Source: Anthonomus grandis grandis
Lineage: Eukaryota; Arthropoda; Insecta; Coleoptera; Curculionidae
DNA: 64,000 nucleotides
Reading direction: 5' to 3'
NCBI RefSeq assembly: GCF_022605725.1
Contig: NC_065552.1
Span: 32,685,879 to 32,749,878 of the forward strand
The position numbers were made by a program, and so were the translations under genes. Positions 35,301 through 50,300 of the stretch are shown here, one piece after another (position 1 is the first letter of the stretch; the number at the start of each line of letters is the position of its first letter). Below the pieces are notes generated by a model. It searched no databases. It saw only the letters and a list, made by a program, of their open reading frames with translations, and was not told the origin of the DNA.

Positions 35301-38300
35301 CGTTAACAACAGTAAAATATTGGGTAGCAGAGTTTAAACGAGGCCGTACGAGCTGCCAAGACGAGCATCGCAGTAGTCGACCAAATGAGCTGACGACTCG
35401 ACAGAAATTTTATTTTAAGAAAATTCACAAAGCGGTACTGGATGATCGTCGACTGAAAGTGCGCGAGCTAGCGGACATAGTAGGCATTTCAAAAAGTGCG
35501 GTACATCGCATATTAACTGAAAATTTTGACATGAGAAAGCTGTGTGCAAGATGGGTGCCGCGTTTGCTCACACTCAAGCAAAAACAGTGTCGTGAAGATG
35601 TTTCAATTGAGTGTTTAGCGAAATTTAATAGCAACAAAGCAGAATTTTTGCGTCGTTTCATAACCATGGATGAATCATATGTCCATCACTTCACACGTGA
35701 GTCCAAAGAACAATCAAAACAACGGACTCAAAAGGGAGAACCGGCTCTAAAGAAGGCGAAAACCGTTTCATCTGCAGGCAAGGTCATGGCGTCGGTTTTT
35801 TGGGATGCGCGAGGGATAATTTTCATTGACTATCTTGAAAAAGGTAAAACTATCAACGGCGAGTATTATGGGAACTTATTGCAACTTTTGAGTGAAGAAA
35901 TGAAGCAAAAACGGCCGCATTTGGTTAAGAAGAAAGTGTTGTTTCATCAAGACAATGCACCAGCTTACAAATCCGTTATTGCAATGGCCAAAATTAACGA
36001 ATTAAAGTTTGAATTGGTACCTCATGCACCCTATTCGCCAGATTTAGCCCCCTCAGATTATTTTCTGTTTCCAAACTTAAAAAACTGGCTCAGTGGTCAA
36101 AGATTTTCCAACGATGAAGAAGTGATGTCTGCAGTTAATGCATATTTCGAGGCGCAAGCCAGTTCTTATTATAAAAAAGGTATCGAACTTATAAAACATC
36201 GCTGGGAAAAGTGTATAGAGCTGAAAGGAGATTATGTTGAAAAATAAATACATTTTTTTCTAAAATTTTCGTGTTTTCTTTCTTGGGTCGGATACTTCTG
36301 GGACCACCCTCGTATATTAGCGTATATGTGTATACCTAGTGGAAGAAGCAGTTGAAAGCAAGATTTATCAAGCAAACAGTATTTTTATTTAGGTTAGGGC
36401 TTAAACAGTATTCTTGTGTGAAAGTAACTGAGTGCCTAGGACCCATTGTACAATCGAGAAAATAATATGCTAAGTTATATAAATATTGCAATTAATTTGT
36501 TCAGTGAAACAATAAATAAATGATTGCATCATTTGTGTTTTAGGTTCACAGTTCCAAAATGTACCCCACGGAAGACTGCACATTCTTCCAAGTATTAGGC
36601 AGAGTTATGAGTGGCACCCTCCATGCCGGTACTGATGTTAGAATTTTAGGTGAAAATTATACGTTGCAAGATGAAGAAGATTCCAGAGTACTGACAGTTG
36701 GAAGATTGTGGATATATGAATCTAGGTAAAAAAATAAATATTTATTCATAATTCACATTTTAATTATTTTTATATTGTCAGGTACAAAATTGAATTAAAT
36801 AGGGTGCCAGCTGGCAATTGGGTACTTATAGAGGGCATAGATCAGTCTATAGTAAAAACCGCCACCATAACAGATCTTACAATACACGATGATCTGTATA
36901 TATTTAGACCATTGAAGTTTAACACCCAGAGTGTAATAAAAATAGCAGGTGAGAATGTAATATAATCTATTTAAGTTACAAAATATAACATTGTATATTT
37001 TATTAGTTGAACCAGTAAATCCTTCTGAATTACCTAAAATGTTGGATGGTTTGAGAAAGGTTAACAAATCGTATCCGCTATTAACAACGAGGGTCGAAGA
37101 GTCTGGAGAACACGTCGTTTTGGGCACTGGAGAATTGTATTTGGACTGCGTCATGCATGATTTAAGGAAAATGTATTCAGAAATTGATATTAAAGGTAAA
37201 AATTCCTAAAATTGATAATAGTTCAACTATTGTATGGCACTTCCATCTTTGGTGGCTGTGGCTCTTCTTTTAAGCTTAGAATGTTTTTTCCTGTGACTTA
37301 TAGCATTTGTCTAAAGACTGTATGATGTTTTAAAGTTAATCTTTTACTTACAGGATATATAAATTTTTCTTTAATGACAATTAAAGTAAAAGATCTATAT
37401 TTACGATTATATGCGAATGAAAACCTTGGAATCTAAAGACAGACATCAGAAATCGACGAACGGTTTTTTAAAAAACATTTATTGATACAAAAGGGCCTTA
37501 AAACTAGGTGAACAAAAATATGAACAGCAACGGTATTGGCCGAGGCTTTGACACAATATTAATGTCGACGATAAATTACAAGCGATTTCTTAAATATAAA
37601 AATAGTCCTAAGCTAAGCATTTTATAATGTAGTATAAACAATTCATTGTGGTTTGAGGATATGTCTCACCAAAGATAATTATACTAACGAATAGATAACC
37701 CACGTAAATGGCAAGCTGTGAACCGACAAGGAGACATCAATGCTTCCTTAAATAAGAATATTTTATGCGCTAACCGTGTAAGAATCGAAGCGACGTTGCC
37801 ATTACTGATAACATTTTAAATTTTATCTGTTAGTGAATAATTCTCTCGTGCTGCGCCGCGCCGCGCCGTATAAAGGCAGAACGGTATTCGCAAAAATTAA
37901 GTCTTGGGAAAATGGAAGTTTTAATTAATTTTTAGTTTATTCTTAACATACTGATTTAACTTATTAGAAACTTTTGACTATGTTTTTTGCCTTATTTATT
38001 TAGATACACTGAGATAAAATTGCTTGGGCCTTAATATATAGTGAGGTTTTGTCGCCTGCATTATTTGTCTCTGTAAAACTACATAAAATATTACACCTAC
38101 CATATTATTGCACTGAAAAAATGTGTAAAAAGCGAAAAATTATTGAGTCGTCATTTTGGTTTTGTTCGCATTAAAATTAAAATTTCTCCATTATTATTTC
38201 AAACGCTAAAATTAAAAAAAAATGCACGTGCCTAGAAAAATAAAACGATTCCAAATCTATAAAGACTTAATTTTTGGCATTTTTTGCATTGATTTGTCTT

Positions 38301-41300
38301 TGTACCGCATCGCAGAATTATTATTGATAAGGCCTTAATCTTTAAAGTTGACATTTGAAGTTAATTAGGAACAAAGTGGAGGAATATGTTTTAATATGTT
38401 TTAATAGAAAATAATTCTCACAAACATTTTAAATAACAAAATCAAAGAAACATTACTAGTACCACCTATATTATTTTTATGAAAAAACTTAAAGTTATGG
38501 TTTAAAGCTAATTAAACAGGACAAAATGCCAGGTTGAATTTTGGTGCATAATTGCCTATATTAATAACAAAAATTTAAAAACTTCTAATTTTAATAATAT
38601 TGGTATGTACTTACATAATATATGTATATGTACTAAGTATATGTATATTATACTTCCTGCTTAAGTTATTGTAAAATTGGACCTAGGAAAATATTGACTC
38701 TCCTTGTAGAGAGAAAAAATATTTAAGTTAATTAAAGAATAATAAAATCTACCAACAAAATAACTTTTATTTTTTTTAATTGGTCTGTTTAGAGGTTATG
38801 TCCAAAAATCTTGATGAGTTTTTTGTCACGCTGTACTTACAGGTACTGCTCAAAGTAAAAAGTCAAATGACTACTGTATTTACTACCAATACAGTAGTCA
38901 TGTATAAAATGACGAACTTATTTGACGGTCCACTAGTCAAGATAAAAAAATGTTGGTTGTTACCTGTAAATACATTGCAATAAAAAAAGATAATTTTTTA
39001 TATAGATTTTTGGCTATAAAGCTTAATAAAGCTCACAGAATCGGCGTGAATTGATATATATGTCAAAGGTATTTTGACTATCAAAGTAACAAGTGGTAGA
39101 GATTTAAGCTATTTATATAAGTAAAAAATGTCTGTGCGTGACGTGCTATTTTATTGCTGTGCTATTTTATAGGCTGTAGATTTTAGTGCTCTTTAATAAA
39201 TTTTAATACTTTTTTCTCTAAGTTAAAGAGGAAAGCTAATCCCTATAAAAATAACATGGGATTTCCTGTGTCCCACTTAGCAATGGCAACACTAAGTATA
39301 CAAAACTGCATGAGCACAAAAAAACGATGGCTTGCAAAAGAGAAATTCTATCAAAAATATTTATAACGATCCCATCCTCAAACTTCCCCAAAATCAGTAT
39401 CATATAATACCTACCTATTTAAAAAGAAAAGCGTAACTTATATTTTTTGTCAACCTGATGATCTAAATTTGACGATTCGCTTTACAATTTTAGGTTACAA
39501 TTTATCTTTCTTATTTTTGAGTTTGTATACTTAATAGGGAGTAAAATGATGAAGTTTACACGAGCTTTAGCGAAGGCAGTAATTTTAAACGCCTATTTTA
39601 CTCTAATAAATAACTATTATTATTTGGTATGGTACTATTTTTAAGGTTTTATCTCAAAGTAATTATTGTTTTGGAATTTGACTATTTAAACCGGTATTAT
39701 ATATTTTTATTCTTTAAATTTAATTTTCAGTATTCAAAAATTAACTTTGTACATCACCTCATGGTTTTACCACCTTACACATTTTTCATTTACCTAAAAG
39801 TCAGAAAACTATAGTTTTTGGTTAACTGTTTAAAATTTTAATTGCCGAATAGTTCCCAATTAAAACTTGAGATAGATATAGATTGTAGGTGATGTTCATT
39901 TCACAGGTATTCAGCTGTAACTTTGCGTAAAAATACACGTATTTATACCTGGATCTTCTAGGAGCCACAGTTAAAGACCCATGAAACGAACTTTAGGTAC
40001 AAGGTGTTCCATTTAAGAGGAAAAACGGCATATTTTTTACTTTTTCCGTATATTGACAAAATTGAAGATAGCCAATCGACGTATTTTAACTCGGAGAATT
40101 TAAAAATCGTAATAAGAAAACAATGTCGTCAGTCTTTTTTGTTTTTTATGGAATTGTTTTCTTATTACGATTTTCAAATTCTCCGAGTTAAAATACGTCA
40201 ATTGGCTATCTTCATTTTTTTTAAATATACCGGGAAAGTAAAAAAATATGCCGTTTTTCCTCTTAAATGGAACACCCTGTACTTACTTACTAAGGCACTT
40301 TTAAGGTTGAGTATCTTTATAGAACTCTAGGACTTACCGCGATCTAAAATCCAACGTTCGCAAATACTTGGATTTTTATAAGGAAATTTAAACATCTTTA
40401 ACGTAGGATTCTCTCTTCTAGTTTGCCTATAGTCATAATATTGGCATACATTGCCCGACATTATGTATTACAGAACCAGTGACAAAATTTTTAAAAAATA
40501 ACAGAATTATTTGTAAATAAGTTTTGTCAAAAATCGACGGAGAGCTTTGCCTGTGTTGATAACCTGTATCGATACGTCCGTCACAAGAGCCACCAAATTA
40601 AATTTTGCAACACAGCCAAGCGATCGGCCAGATTTCAATGCGTAATTTCACCGATGGATCCTCGCTCGAAAAGCGGGGATCCTTTTAGGTGGTCAAAAAA
40701 TTTCCACGGGATGGATTTTCTATAGTTTACTATTATTTTCTTTGGTGTCACTTAAGCTCCAAATAACTTGTTAATGTAAAAAAATTACAGAATAATCACT
40801 CTAACTTATTTTAGAAAGAATCGAATTTCTTCGAATTCTCTAAAGCTTATATTGAAAAGCAGAGAGCAAGAAAACAAAATTATTTTGTTATATCTCTGAA
40901 GACGTCAATAGTTCTTATAATATATTGTTTCATAGTTTTTTAACAAAATTGGTAATTACTAATATTTTTCAATTCTACTGGTAGAAGATTGTAAAGTTTA
41001 ATTCCTATGTCCATAAATTTTATATAGGTTGTGTTGTATATTTCAAATATAATGGTACTATAGTCTTACAAAACATTAAAAGTGGATCTGGTGGACTATC
41101 TGTGATCAATTAATGTGCGTAGTTACAGACAAACCGTTAACTAACAATAGATCATTATATTGGTTGGAGGTAGGCGAATTAATGTCTAAAATATGTATGT
41201 TTATGTTCTTATTGCAGTAAACCGCAAAATTTACAGTGCCATAATATAATACGTCAAACATAAGGTAAAAGCTACATATTAAACATCAGACCTACAGATA

Positions 41301-44300
41301 TACACATTTTTGATGCGCAAAATTCAACAAAAGCAAAACACGTAAGACAATTTTTTCGCAATTCCACTGTGACACTATTGATTTTAACACCTATTAAGTT
41401 GTAAGGTATCTCTCGTATTGCTGTCTATTTTAGAAGACTTACACAAATAGGGTAGTACTATTTTTTAAGTAAATTGCAAAACTTTCACCTCTTTAAGTCT
41501 CGACAGGAATGTATTGATTAAAACCCCTTAATGTTAGACTATAGAATTTCATTTTATTCAGCCAAATTTCACTTAAGACTAACACAGGTTATACTATATT
41601 GGAAATCATCAATTTTATTTCTTAAACTTTGTATATTGAGGTACTCGGTAATAAGTGTCCCTTTTTTAGTTTTTAGGTCAGACACATCCTGAATTGGTTT
41701 TATTTTGCTGGTTTAATTTTTTTATAGTCACAGATATTTATTTTGCTTTTGGGAGTCCGTAAATTTAAATAATTCAAGATTCCGCTTTGTGAGATTATGA
41801 TTAAGTAGATTGGATCTGGTCTGACCGAATATAGCAGAAGTGAACAATCTAACCAAAAAACAACAACCTAGTTTATGACCAATTAAATAAGAAAAAAGGA
41901 AACTCTAAGCAAAGTAAAAAATAAATGAGAGTGAACGAAACAGAGACCGTGACTTGGAGTTTTTACTTTTGTTTTGATGCAATAGACGTTTATTAGGATT
42001 TTTAGTAATTAAATGAATAGTTTTACCTCTCGCCTCCCTAGTTACTCTAATATAAAATAAAAAAGTTACATTAATAATAACATATTTTTTTTAGTTGCTG
42101 ATCCAGTGGTGGCATTCTGCGAAACCGTTGTCGAAACGTCAAGCTTAAAATGTTTCGCGGAAACGCCAAACAAAAAAAACAAATTGACGATGATCGCCGA
42201 ACCACTGGAAAAAGGTCTGGCGGAAGATATAGAAAATGAAAGCGTCCAAATTGGCTGGAACAAAAAGAAGCTGGGAGAGTTTTTCCAAACGAAGTACGAT
42301 TGGGATTTGTTGGCGGCGAGAAGTATATGGGCCTTTGGACCTGATACTACCGGTAAGGATTCAGACTATTTAAAAATATTTAAAATGTGCTACGTTAAAA
42401 CAGTGGTGGCTGCTGCTAGGGGGCACAGGGGCACGACTCCTCCTTTTTTTTACTAAAATAAAAATAATAAATTCACTAAAAATAAAAATACAGGTTAAAC
42501 TAATAAACTCCCCTTGAAACCTACATAATTAGCAGCAGGAGTTATCAAAAAATAATTTTGAGTATTTGTTTTTAACGATAATTTTGAGAGTAAAATGGTA
42601 GATAAAATGGTACCAGTAGATCTGTGGTTACCATGCCGACGGGCAGCGTCATGCATTTGCTGCGGTCGCAAAGTGGTCGCAACCTTTCGAGGTTCAAATA
42701 GTTTATTTTTATTGCGTATCTCGAGTCGCCATTTTGGTTGGATTTATTTTTTTGTGTTAAATGTAGATTATATTAATAATGAATACTATTAAATATAATT
42801 TACAAAATAGGCCACCGTCCTTTGAAGAAAAAGTTGAAACTAAAAAGTTAGGTCGTCCTACGCTCCATTTACAAATAAAATCAACGGTAGTATGCTGAAT
42901 ATTTGCATATAAAAAAATATACAAGAGAGGTAAAATAATTTCATCGCAAATTAATCTCATACGTAATTTAAATTCAGGTGATTTTAAATTCCTTTTAGAA
43001 GCCCTTCATCATATAACTCCACAGGTCGAAATATTTCTTAATTAAGATTCGTCAGAAAAATGCAAATAGAATACAAGTATGTAATAAATTTTGAAAACAC
43101 GTACATGAAATTCGAAATCATAAAATTTATTTATTATTTCAACAAGCTAACGATGAAAATAATTAACAAATGCATAAACGGCGGCAACTTATTGAATTGC
43201 CTGAATCTAATAGACTAGTTTTAAAAGAATACTGCGACATGTTGATTTTTAAAGAACTAAAAGAATTAAGTGTTTTTGTTAAGAAGTACGATGGCACTTA
43301 ATAGTCTTGCTATGCTTTCAATAGAAAAAAAACTTGTACAAAATATTTTAGATTTTCATAATAAAGTGATTGAAGTATTTGCTGCCTAAAAAACTAGAAG
43401 AATAGATTTTAAATATAAATAAACAATCTGCTTTTGTAGTTTCTGTTCTTTAAAAACTTTTTCTTTCTACATTCATTTCCACCCGGCTTAATAATGGGAG
43501 GGTTCAAACAGAAGAATTCTACTCTGTGCAAAGTCATAATTTTTAACCCAGATACTCCCGAAACTATATTTTTTTTAAATGTTATATTTTTTTACTGAAA
43601 ATGCTTTATTTATCATCTAAAAAGTAATTTTTAATTTAATATATATTTTTTTAATTTGGCGGTTTTAGAGATATGGACGGTCCTTTATAAATGTTAGTGG
43701 GAATATTAGGGGATTTTTAATAATATAGGATATGTATAAAAAATACGTTATTTATTTAAGAAAATAATAAACATACAAAATAATGAAACAAACCTTACTG
43801 AGTATGAAATGTAATAAAACAAAATTTGGGATGCAAACCTACATTGCACTTAGTACACTTAAATGGCAGTTTTTTATGGCAAAAACGACATTTAATTTGA
43901 TTGTCATGGTATTCGATCAGATGGTCTCTTCCATCGTAACACGATAATTCTCTGTCATCCATCCTAGAACGTAGAGGCCCTCTTTTATTGGTTTTTTTAA
44001 AAGTTTCCAAAATTCCTTTAGCAATGGTTCTTCGAAATGCATACTGGTCTAATTTTCCGCCATAATGACGGTAGAGGTGCCAGGCGTTTTGAATTGCCAT
44101 GTCCAACCCATGACAAATCAATTGAAAATACCATTTTTTCCCCCTTATACTTACACGATAAAGACTAATATTTTGATCAGCTCTATCTACTCCTCCCATG
44201 TTTTGGTTGTAAATCTGTATTAGTTTTGGTTGAGGAACATTTATTTTTTTCTTTTCTTTTCGAGAAAATCGAGAAACACTGCTTGAAGGCAATACAGACT

Positions 44301-47300
44301 CACAATTTGAAGCTATAGTAACAATGTTGTTGTCATTCCAGCGGCAAACTATAATATTTTCGGTTTTCTCTAAAGCATATTCAAACCTACCTCTGTGTTC
44401 TTTTTTTAGGTCTTTGCTAGATTTTATTATAGGAACTGCTATTCGATTTTCTCTTAGAGTACCAGTTGCTCTAATACACCTGTCTCTTAAAATTAAAAGC
44501 AAATCCCAAGAGGTAAAAAAATTATCAAAAAACAGATGAAACGGCAAATGACCTTTTTCCGACGTAATTTTATCAACAAAAGTTAAAACAACGTTCGTCC
44601 CTAAACCTACATCTTATACCGTTCATCAATGGAGTCGTTGAGCCTTGATAAGGTTTAAACCATTCGATATAACCTCTGCTGTCTGTTCCTATCCAAAACT
44701 TGTAGCCCCATCGTATTGTTTGCCTCTTATAAACTGTTTTGACTCATGTCGTCCAAAGTACGGTATCATCGATTCGTCGATACTATGGTTTTGTTTGAGT
44801 GGGGCAAACTCCAAAATTTTTTTATTTAGATGTTCTAGGAAAATGTTTTATCTTTGAGAATTTGTTTCCCATATCCAAATCCAGGTTGTTACTACAATGT
44901 AAATTTTGCATGATAAAATCGAATCGGTTCCTTGAAATAGCTTCAGATACGATTTTATGATCTCCATCAGAGCCAGAGCTGTTTTGCCAATATAGGGTTC
45001 TTCTGGATACAGTACAATATCCACTATAAGTCAGAACTCCAAAGAAGCATTTCATTTCGTCTGCTGATACATCACCAGTTCTATTGTGTTGTTCCGCATA
45101 GATATTTGTGTATTCAACTAACATATCCCAGAGCGTTTCGTCAAAAAATAAGTTGAAAATATCTAAGGGTGAAAGATTATTATTTATTGGAGTGACCTCG
45201 TCGTGCCAGATCGGTAAAGTATTTGTAATGTCCTGTCGAACCCAGTCATTATTCCTACACTTTTTCTTATATTTCATAAAACTAGATAGAGGCACATCAT
45301 CATCACTATCATCTAAGTTATCCTCACTGTCATCGATTGCGTGACTGGTTGCTTTGAAAACAGGTTCAGCCTCAGAATTAAGCAAACTACCTAATATAAA
45401 ATAATATGATATAAAAAATAATGATTACAAGTACCAGGTACATATAAAAAAAGATAACTTACCGGGAAGATTGTTCATTGTGACCTGGTCATCGTCGCCA
45501 GAGTCCGCGTCTGCCACATAGCCATCAGCATTTGTTGGTGGCAGAATCACAATCGCATCCGGAGAGGGAATTTCGTTATCAATACTCTCAACCTCTTCCA
45601 ATAATTCATTTAAAGTTAATGGTTAATGGTACTTATTACACCATAACCTAGCTTTTGTTTACAACCAAAAACTATTCTCAAATATCAAATATTATAAAAT
45701 GAACTGTTTTACACTGATATTTATACAAAACTATAAAAAATATAAAGTATTTCTTACCAGATGTTGTCCATTATTGACTAAAAAAAATAGCGAAAAAGAC
45801 TTGCCTCCGTTACCAAATAAACAACAATAAATATTTAAGCAAATGTCAAACTTAACTGGCGCATTCATAAACAAAACAGTGTTAGTAGCGCCGTCTCTGT
45901 AAGAATGGTCTAACTTCGCGAAAAAAAAAACGATATTCCAGCGTCTATTTAAAAGGCCAGTGGGAGTATCTGGGTTAAGAGGATACACTTGATTAAAAAA
46001 AAAATGAATGCTTAACATTTACTTACTTGTACCCTCCAAATCAAAAATCCACGAACCGCCACTGGGTTAAAAACTTTTTGCAAAAATAAATACTTCATTT
46101 AATTTTTAATAGGTCCAAATATATTGGTGGACGACACCCTGCCATCAGAAGTAGACAAAGGGCTGCTCAGCTCCGTCAAAGATTCAATAGTCCAAGGTTT
46201 TCAGTGGGGAACAAGAGAAGGGCCTTTATGCGAAGAACCAATCAGAAATAGTAAATTTAAGATACTTGATGCTGTAATCGCCAATGAACCATTGCACAGA
46301 GGTAACATTAAAAGAAAAACTTTTTTAACTTTGAAATCAAATTAATTTCTAATTAAGGTGGTGGTCAAATAATTCCTACTGCTAGAAGAGTCGTATACTC
46401 CGCTTTCTTGATGGCTACTCCCAGGTTGATGGAGCCATATTTCTTTGTTGAAGTACAAGCGCCCGCTGATTGTGTGTCCGCTGTATATACTGTTTTGGCC
46501 AAACGGCGGTAAGTGTAGTTTCTTTAAATATCGTATATGATTAATAAGAAATTGTGTTAAATTAATACAACTTTAAAAAACTGGCTAATCTTTACTGCTT
46601 CTGTTCCCTATCATTTTTTTGCAAAATTAACCTTTTAACTCAAATCTATATAAAGTATTCCTAAATATCATGCACAAACTTATTTTAATATTAATTCAAA
46701 TCCAAAACTTTTTTATTTGCATTAAAATGCAGCGTTAGAGTTGCAACACAATAATAATGGAAAAAAGATGATAAATAAGGACCATCTTGCCACTATATAA
46801 CTTATCCACAAGAGGCATAGAGTGGAGCAAGAAAAATACCGAGAATCAAGTAGGAACACACTAATGAAATGTAAATTTCAATTGTTAGAGAAAACGTAAG
46901 ATATGCATAAGAGAGGCGAACATTGACAACAACAAAAATAAAGGATGTATTATATAATCATTTAAATTATAAGTGGCTTTTTCAAACTATTAAAGCATAT
47001 GCAATAGAAATACATAAACATGCTCAAAACAAACAAATTTAAAATATCTCTTTTGCTCCTTCAAAAGACGCGGTTTAATGGAGCCATCATCTGAAAGGCT
47101 ATTCCACGTTTGTATTGCAAATAGCTAAAAGATCTTTGGAAATTGGCTGATTTATTTAATCGAATATTAAAATCATCTTTGTTTCTAGTAAAGTGAGTAT
47201 GGTCAGAAATATTAAAAAATGCCTTCCGATATGGTGGATCTCCGCTTTTTATTACTCTATGTATAAACAAAAAAAATATGATATTTACGTTTATTAAACA

Positions 47301-50300
47301 TTGATAAAATCGAATTATTATTCAAATGTGAAGTAATGTGATTTATAAAAGCTATATCAAATGAAAACGTGCATGTAGGAGAACTGTGACAAACTATATC
47401 TCCATAATCGAACATTGATAAAATCAGAGAATTGCATAGATAATGTTTAATTTTCGGTGTCAAATATTTTTTTAAGTAGTTTATTTTTTTAAACGCATTT
47501 ACTGGTACTATTCCAAGTTTTTGTGTAACGTAAGTTTGATATGAGAAGGCTTTTTCAAAAAACATTATTATTGTTAAAAAAAACATTTTTATTGTTATAC
47601 ATATTGTTTTATATACATAATATATTATTTACTCCAATATGGATCCCTGCGATACTCTTGCATTCATAGATAAAAAGTTATATTTTATGCTGTTGTCAAA
47701 TTCTGTTTTCAAACAAACACAGTGTGCTTGGTTTTTAAGATATGATTAAAGAAAACTTGTTGGATCCTTAGATAATTTAAAATATGTTAAATGGGTTAAA
47801 AGCATTTTATGACTAATAAAATCAAAAGCTTTACTAAAATCTAAAAGTCCAACGCATATTATTTCCTTTCAATCCAGACTAATTGTCATATTATAGACAA
47901 GAGATAAGTTTTGTTTTAGTAGTGGCATATTCCCAGAAGCGCTTAAAACAGGAATAGCTATACTGCTGCATAAAAATGGATCTGAAGACGATATTAATAA
48001 TGACAGACCGGTGTCACGCATATCAAAAATTATTGAAAAAAATAATTAAAACAAGGATTGTAAAGTTTTTAACAAAATATCATGTGTTTTCTGAGAGCCA
48101 ATATACATTTCGTATAAAAAAAATCTACAGAAGATGCCATGTTAAAACTAACTTCAAGCTGGTATGATTCCCTTGACGAAAATCAACCAACGCTTTGTAT
48201 TTTTGTAGATTTGTTAAAAGCATTTAACACTGTAGATCACAAAATTTTGTTAAAGAAACTGGAAATATGGCATTCGTGGTATTGCTAAAAAAGCGATTGA
48301 AAGTTTCCTTTTAAATAGATCGCAAACAGTAAAAATAAATGGGAGTGAGTGTTGGGACCACTTTTCATAATATTTAAGAAGTCTTTTACATTTATCCATC
48401 ATAGGAAAAAATCATAAGTTGGATTGCTATCACGGAGATGCTACTGTAATTCTCTATACAGAAAAAACTTGAAACGATCTAAAACTGAAGCAGAAGGGAA
48501 CTTTTTGAAAATAGCAAAATGGTTTGACGCAAACAAATTATCACTTAATGTTGATAAAAACAAAATACGTTAATTTCACTTCATACGAAGAAAATTTGCC
48601 AGAATTAGGTCCTTTAGAATAAATATTCCAGAGACAAGTACTGTGAAATATTTAGGTATTCATATTGATCAACATCTGACCAATGATATAAGTAAACTTC
48701 TTCGTAACTTACGTGCTCAACCAAATACTAAATTTTACCATTGTGTGTTATACGACGAGACATAAAATATCGTATGTATTAAAAATTAATGTATACTCTT
48801 ATACATTTATATTTAATTAGAAATGATTTAAAACAGACGAATTAGAATAGTAATTAGTGAACTGCATCTGTAGAAAAGAAAGAATGACTGCATTACTCTC
48901 GCTTTCGAATCATTTTACTTTGTACACTAATTTAAAAAATGTATTATACTCCCACTGCAAAATTACCCATAAATCTTCTGGCTTTTTGACATTTATTTTC
49001 CTTATTTGGGTTTAAGTGCAGGTTGCACACTTGATATCCGATATTCTTAATTATGTCAATTTTATTTGCAGAGTTTTGATATGTTACAACTATGTTCTAT
49101 TTTTATAAATAATACATACTATTAATCGAAACAAAAACTACTATCTAATGCCTAAATAAATTTAAACAAAAATAGGTAACATGTTTCCATAGTTTTGTTT
49201 GTCACTGTATCAGTTTATGTATAAGTTTATGTATTTTTCAACCAGTATAGGGTAAACAGTCATATATTTGGCTGCACTCCACTGACTAACTGTAAATGAA
49301 ATGATAACGGTAGTTGTTCTGGCAACAACATGCCAGCAATTAAAATGAATTATTGAAACGTTTATTTTGGTAATCAATTAAAGAAATACATTTTTGCAAA
49401 GCATTACTTGAATTTTGCTTAAGATATTATATATTATACTGGCATTCTGTTTACAGTTTTATTATTACACAAAATATTTGTTATTATGTTCAAACCTAAG
49501 CTATTATCTTAAGACGCATGATTTGCACAGTCAGGACTTGTTTCCAAATAACTTATTAGAAACTTAATAATTTTGTTAAAGATATTGTTAGATTTTCAAT
49601 TTTCCGGAAAATGTTTCAAAATGTACTACTATTATTAACAGCAAATATAAATCATAGCGTATATATACAAAATTGTGACACAAACATTCATTACTCGTGC
49701 TCCTAAATTCTATTGATGGAACAATATAAAACTTAAAAGTATAGTTGTGTAAAGAAAATAATTGCATGTGTATATTAAAGATAAACAATATTAAATGCAC
49801 TCGTTTTCAGTTTCAGATGTTTTCCATTTAATTAGAAAAAAATATTGATGTGCATTTACACAGTACATGATTAAACGCTAGTTGTACATTATTGGAATTG
49901 AATTGATTATTGCCAGTAAAATAACTAAATAAAAAAAAATCTTTATTGTAAGTAAGGTAGTGTGGAATCGGTATTATATTTTTCAAAGTGGTATAACCGA
50001 AATCCGAATATGCTGTAGTTTATGTGAACGTTAAAACATTACTTTCTCTTATAATACTTTCTTTCCTCCAGCGGTCACGTAACTCAAGATGCCCCAGTAC
50101 CCGGTTCGCCTTTGTATACTATCAAAGCCTTCATTCCAGCAATTGACAGTTTCGGCTTTGAAACTGATTTGCGAACGCACACTCAGGGACAAGCCTTTTG
50201 TCTATCAGTATTTCATCATTGGCAGGTAAGAAAGTGTTAATAGTAATCATTAATGACCTTTAAAATCTACAAGAATTCTTACACTTTTTATTGCGAACGC

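Noticed and set aside
38780..38983. 67-codon plus-strand frame in intron 10
   Set aside because: Contains a perfect inverted repeat and no protein-like features.
40004..40330. 108-codon plus-strand open frame
   Set aside because: It runs through both arms of a palindromic foldback element; the open frame is a product of the repeat.
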